From contig JAZKJV010003364.1 in NCBI GenBank assembly GCA_037367405.1, forward strand, positions 310,001-374,000: a stretch of 64,000 bases of DNA, given 5' to 3'. This document shows positions 61,482 to 64,000 of this stretch, piece by piece. The stretch's first letter is position 1, and each line of letters starts with the position of its first letter. The notes under the pieces are model-generated. The model saw only the letters and a program-made list of their open reading frames with translations. It searched no databases and was not told the DNA's origin. The DNA comes from Ottelia alismoides (taxonomy: Eukaryota; Streptophyta; Magnoliopsida; Alismatales; Hydrocharitaceae). Both the position numbers and the translations under genes were made by a program.

Positions 61482-61640
61482 CTGAGCTGATTTATTCAAT
61501 TGAAGAAGGGTGCAAAATCTGGGCATATGAACAGATATAGAGTTGCTATTTATAGGTTGGCTTAACTTCAAAGCTTCACCAAGAATCTTAATGTACTTTC
61601 CTATCTCCTTCTGAGGCAGGTTTGCTGCCGAAGATATTTC
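61482..61640 (-). CDS. PBRP: pBRP, penultimate coding exon
   Basis: It encodes exactly 53 codons, phase 0 at both ends: EISSAANLPQKEIGKYIKIL, GEALKLSQPINSNSISVHMP, RFCTLLQLNKSAQ. This spans the end of the first cyclin repeat and the start of the second in TFIIB-family proteins. The acceptor is TGTCAACAG at 61641. The preceding exons (N-terminal zinc ribbon, most of cyclin repeat 1, normally ending in ...EPRTLQ) are not in the window. Confidence 0.85.
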
Positions 61641-62394
61641 CTGTTGACAGAGGATAAGAATGTGATGGATAAGAAGTGACAAGATCCCTATACTTTTCTT
61701 GAGGAAAACAAGATCCATGTACTTTAACATGCATATACTACAAACAATCATCAAGAATTTTCTGTGCGAAGGAACGAAATATCGCATCATACTTTGAATA
61801 TCCAATGGATAAAAGAACATGGATCGACTTCACCTTTCACCAACAAAGGAGAAAAAAATACCACTACCAAGTTTTTCCCATTTTAAGTGTGGTTGGCTGC
61901 ATGGATTCTGCTTCGGAAGAGATTTAATTTGAGTCATTTCCAGGTTTAAATACAAAAAGCTCATACATTTTTTAAGAATATCTCCTTACAACGTTTCTTT
62001 GGTCTTCCCCCATCCCCTCCTGCAAGGATATTCTTCTAATTCTCGCATATGTGATCTAGAGCACCAGATGGCCTTCTAGTCACATGTCCAAACTATGAGT
62101 TTCCATTATTTTATATTCTATTAGTACCTCACAAACCAGTGGCGGACTTAGGAACAGGCCAGAGGAGACAGCAAAACATAACTAAACCTCAGAATATTCA
62201 AAATTAAAAAAAACTAATATAGATAACACAAAAATATATAACTTTTACGGAAATAGAACAAAAAATGACACTTCTCGTGTATTCTTATTTTGGAAATAGT
62301 TCATAGTAATGTAAATATATATGCACATCTCAAGATAACTTGGCTTAAAAGATGCAATATCCATATTTCATAAAAATCGATAGAAATTTCAAAA
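61641..62394 (-). other. Intron sequence upstream of the pBRP exons
   Basis: No exon matching the upstream TFIIB cyclin repeat was found, so this is taken as intron, continuing into or past the LINE on the right. The 117-codon open frame at 61467-61820 is exon 61482-61640 read through into this intron. Confidence 0.55.
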
Positions 62395-64000
62395 ATGGGT
62401 TTTATATGCAACTTCACAATATGGAAAGAGCATCATTTCAAGCTTCACCCTAAAAAAGGCTCTATACTACCAAGTGAGATAATAAGAGAGAGAGCACAAC
62501 CTCGTTCCTGGCCAACCAAAGTGCCCAAATCGTTGCCACACATCTTGTTCTCTTCAACTCGAAATCATTCCAATCCGCCCCAATGGAGCTCCAAAAACCG
62601 GTAGTGTCGTCAAAAAAGCACCTCCTGATTCCCTAAACATCTTCACGCTTCCGCAGAACTCAACAAGTGAAAAAAAGGTGATCAGCATTCTCGACGTCCT
62701 CTGAACAAGTGGGACAAACAAAATCCATCGTCTGAGTAAGGCGCGTGAATCTCTCCTTGGAAGACCTTCACGTGAGCTGGAACCTTCCACTTCCATATCC
62801 GCCTGCAGTCTGTCGCACATTCGCCTGCGTCAAAGACTAGAGGGCCCCTTAGAGCCATATATGCATTCCCTACATAAAATGAACCATAAGGTCATATCCA
62901 ACAATCACGATTGTCTGAGGTATCGGCCACCTCCTCAAGCTCCTCCAACATTACCATAAGTTCCTTCCGTCGTTAATCTGAGAGTTCATGTCTGAACTGC
63001 GGAAAGAAAGAGCACCCATCCCAGACTTCCACCACTAAGCAATCTAGAAGCTCCGCCAATGCTTTAAGACGTGGGAAGCTCACATCCAAAGCTCCACCTT
63101 CGTTCCAATCATCCGTCTAAAAATGAAACCCGATTTCATCACCAACAACGAGTCTCAAGAAGGGACGGATCTCATGCGCCACACCGCAAATGCCTCTCCA
63201 GAAGTAAGAAGCTGCATAACCCAACTCCCCGCAACCAAGGAAGGAAAGTCCAACCCCATAGATCTTTTGAATAAAAGTACATACCAGACCCTTGCAACTC
63301 CCAAATACGGGTGACCCACTTGCTCAGTAGGGCCTTATTTATCTCCTCCAAGCTGCGAACCCCGAGGCCCCCATCCTCCTTTGAACACGATACCATCCTC
63401 TAATTTACTAGGGGTAATCCACTAGACCGCTCAGATGAGGACCATAAGAAATGCCTTGTGATGGTCTCCAACCTCTTCTATACCCCCATAATCTAGATCC
63501 CGCCCCGAAGATATCAAGAACATATAGTCCTCTGCAGCTATCGGTGTCACCCTCTACAAAAAGTAGCGTGTCATCCGCCTACTAAAGAATGGGTATAGAA
63601 ATCTCTTCCTTCAAACAAAAACCCTCCAAGATTGCTTGATCAACCATTATCGTTAGGGCATCCGTCGCAATAACTAAAAGAAGAGACGTCAAAGAATAGC
63701 CATGATGAACACCGTGTTGTGGATGACAACCCCTTCAGCTGCCCATTCACAAGAACTGCACAAGAGTTGGTCGTGATGCACCTCTTCATCCAGGAGATCC
63801 ATCAGGAAAGTCACGTCTATGTAAAGAAGCCCAAATGAAGCGCCAATCTACATTGTCATAAGCCTTCGAGAAATCCACCTTCCGTATAACACCCTTTGCC
63901 TTCCTCCTGCGCCAGTCCGACACAATTTCCTAAGCAAGAACCACATTGTCCATGAGTTGTCTGCCTGGTAAAAACACATTTTACGCATGTGAGATGTGCT
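62395..64000 (-). mobile_element. L1-type LINE, 3' part (RT and zinc-binding domain), running off the window
   Basis: Read leftward from 64000: FLPGRQLMDNVVLAQEIVSD, KAKGVIRKVDFSKAYDNVDW (RT palm), an ADDTLLFVEGD catalytic box (Asp-Asp at about 63574-63579), then SKEDGGLGVRSLEEINKALL (about 63330). Next comes an RT-associated zinc-binding region, FVCPTCSEDVENADHLFFTC (about 62660-62725), and FELKRTRCVATIWALWLARN (about 62500-62560). These are the successive parts of a plant L1-type ORF2 C-terminal half. Stops and frameshifts are frequent, including TAG TAG before the ADD box. The 3' end near 62395 is uncertain; no clear poly-A tail was seen. It has the same orientation as pBRP. Confidence 0.85.

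Noticed and set aside
61467..61820. 117-codon ORF starting upstream of the pBRP exon
   Set aside because: Only 61482-61640 is exon. The N-terminal part is intron read-through before a clear CAG acceptor, and the last codons are intron after the donor.

Overview
The window is a repeat-dominated stretch of a flowering-plant nuclear chromosome. It holds part of one host gene at the right end: the 3' half of a plant-specific TFIIB-related protein (pBRP) gene on the minus strand (60616-61640). Nearly everything to its left is a nest of old Ty3/gypsy LTR retrotransposons of the Tat/Athila type. They carry long LTRs (3.3-4.1 kb), a tRNA-Asp-type primer binding site, a gag with the 'NAMSLRSGR' stretch, a retropepsin site DNGSS, an FMDD reverse transcriptase and an NG-x-AE integrase. 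The species cannot be named from this sequence. No tRNA, rRNA or CRISPR was seen.

Layout, left to right. 1-5424: 3' end of element A (last pol codons, 2 kb of noncoding DNA, 3' LTR). 5425-8333: gag-protease remnant of element G, cut just after its DNGSS protease codons by an LTR at 8334. 8334-15958: LTR, degenerate PBS, leader and RT/RNase H of element B. 15959-28733: element F, a complete LTR element with a perfect 5-bp target duplication (CAAAG) and a gag-like ORF but no pol, sitting inside B's integrase. 28734-30190: rest of B's integrase and the start of its 3' noncoding region. 30191-46821: element C on the minus strand, with both LTRs and gag-PR-RT-RH-IN all degraded, inserted in B's 3' noncoding region. 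46822-48751: remainder of B's 3' region. 48752-52661: two LTRs of the same family head to head. 52662-53470: unassigned. 53480-59382: element E on the minus strand, keeping an LTR, 3' noncoding DNA and a protease fragment. 59383-60615: 3' flank of pBRP. 60616-61640: two pBRP exons. 62395-64000: an L1-type LINE, same strand as pBRP, apparently in the next upstream intron and running off the window.

Three small non-autonomous DNA transposons lie inside LTRs, and each is dated by a related LTR that lacks it: a 287-bp long-TIR element in F's 5' LTR, a 423-bp hAT-type element in C's 3' LTR, and a 242-bp Mutator-type element (9-bp TSD) in the LTR at 48752. The order of insertion reads roughly: G, then A and B into G, then C and F into B, then the small DNA elements.

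The most interesting signals are the pol-less element F with an acidic C-terminal extension; small hairpins built on ACTTAGG...CCTAAGT that recur between integrase and the 3' LTR in all five elements where that region is present; a G-box (CACGTG) cluster with a near-perfect palindrome upstream of the TATA box in C's LTRs; and premature stops that are mostly TAG at positions that look like former CAG codons, as expected from decay of CHG-methylated DNA. No intact, functional-looking novel gene system was found.
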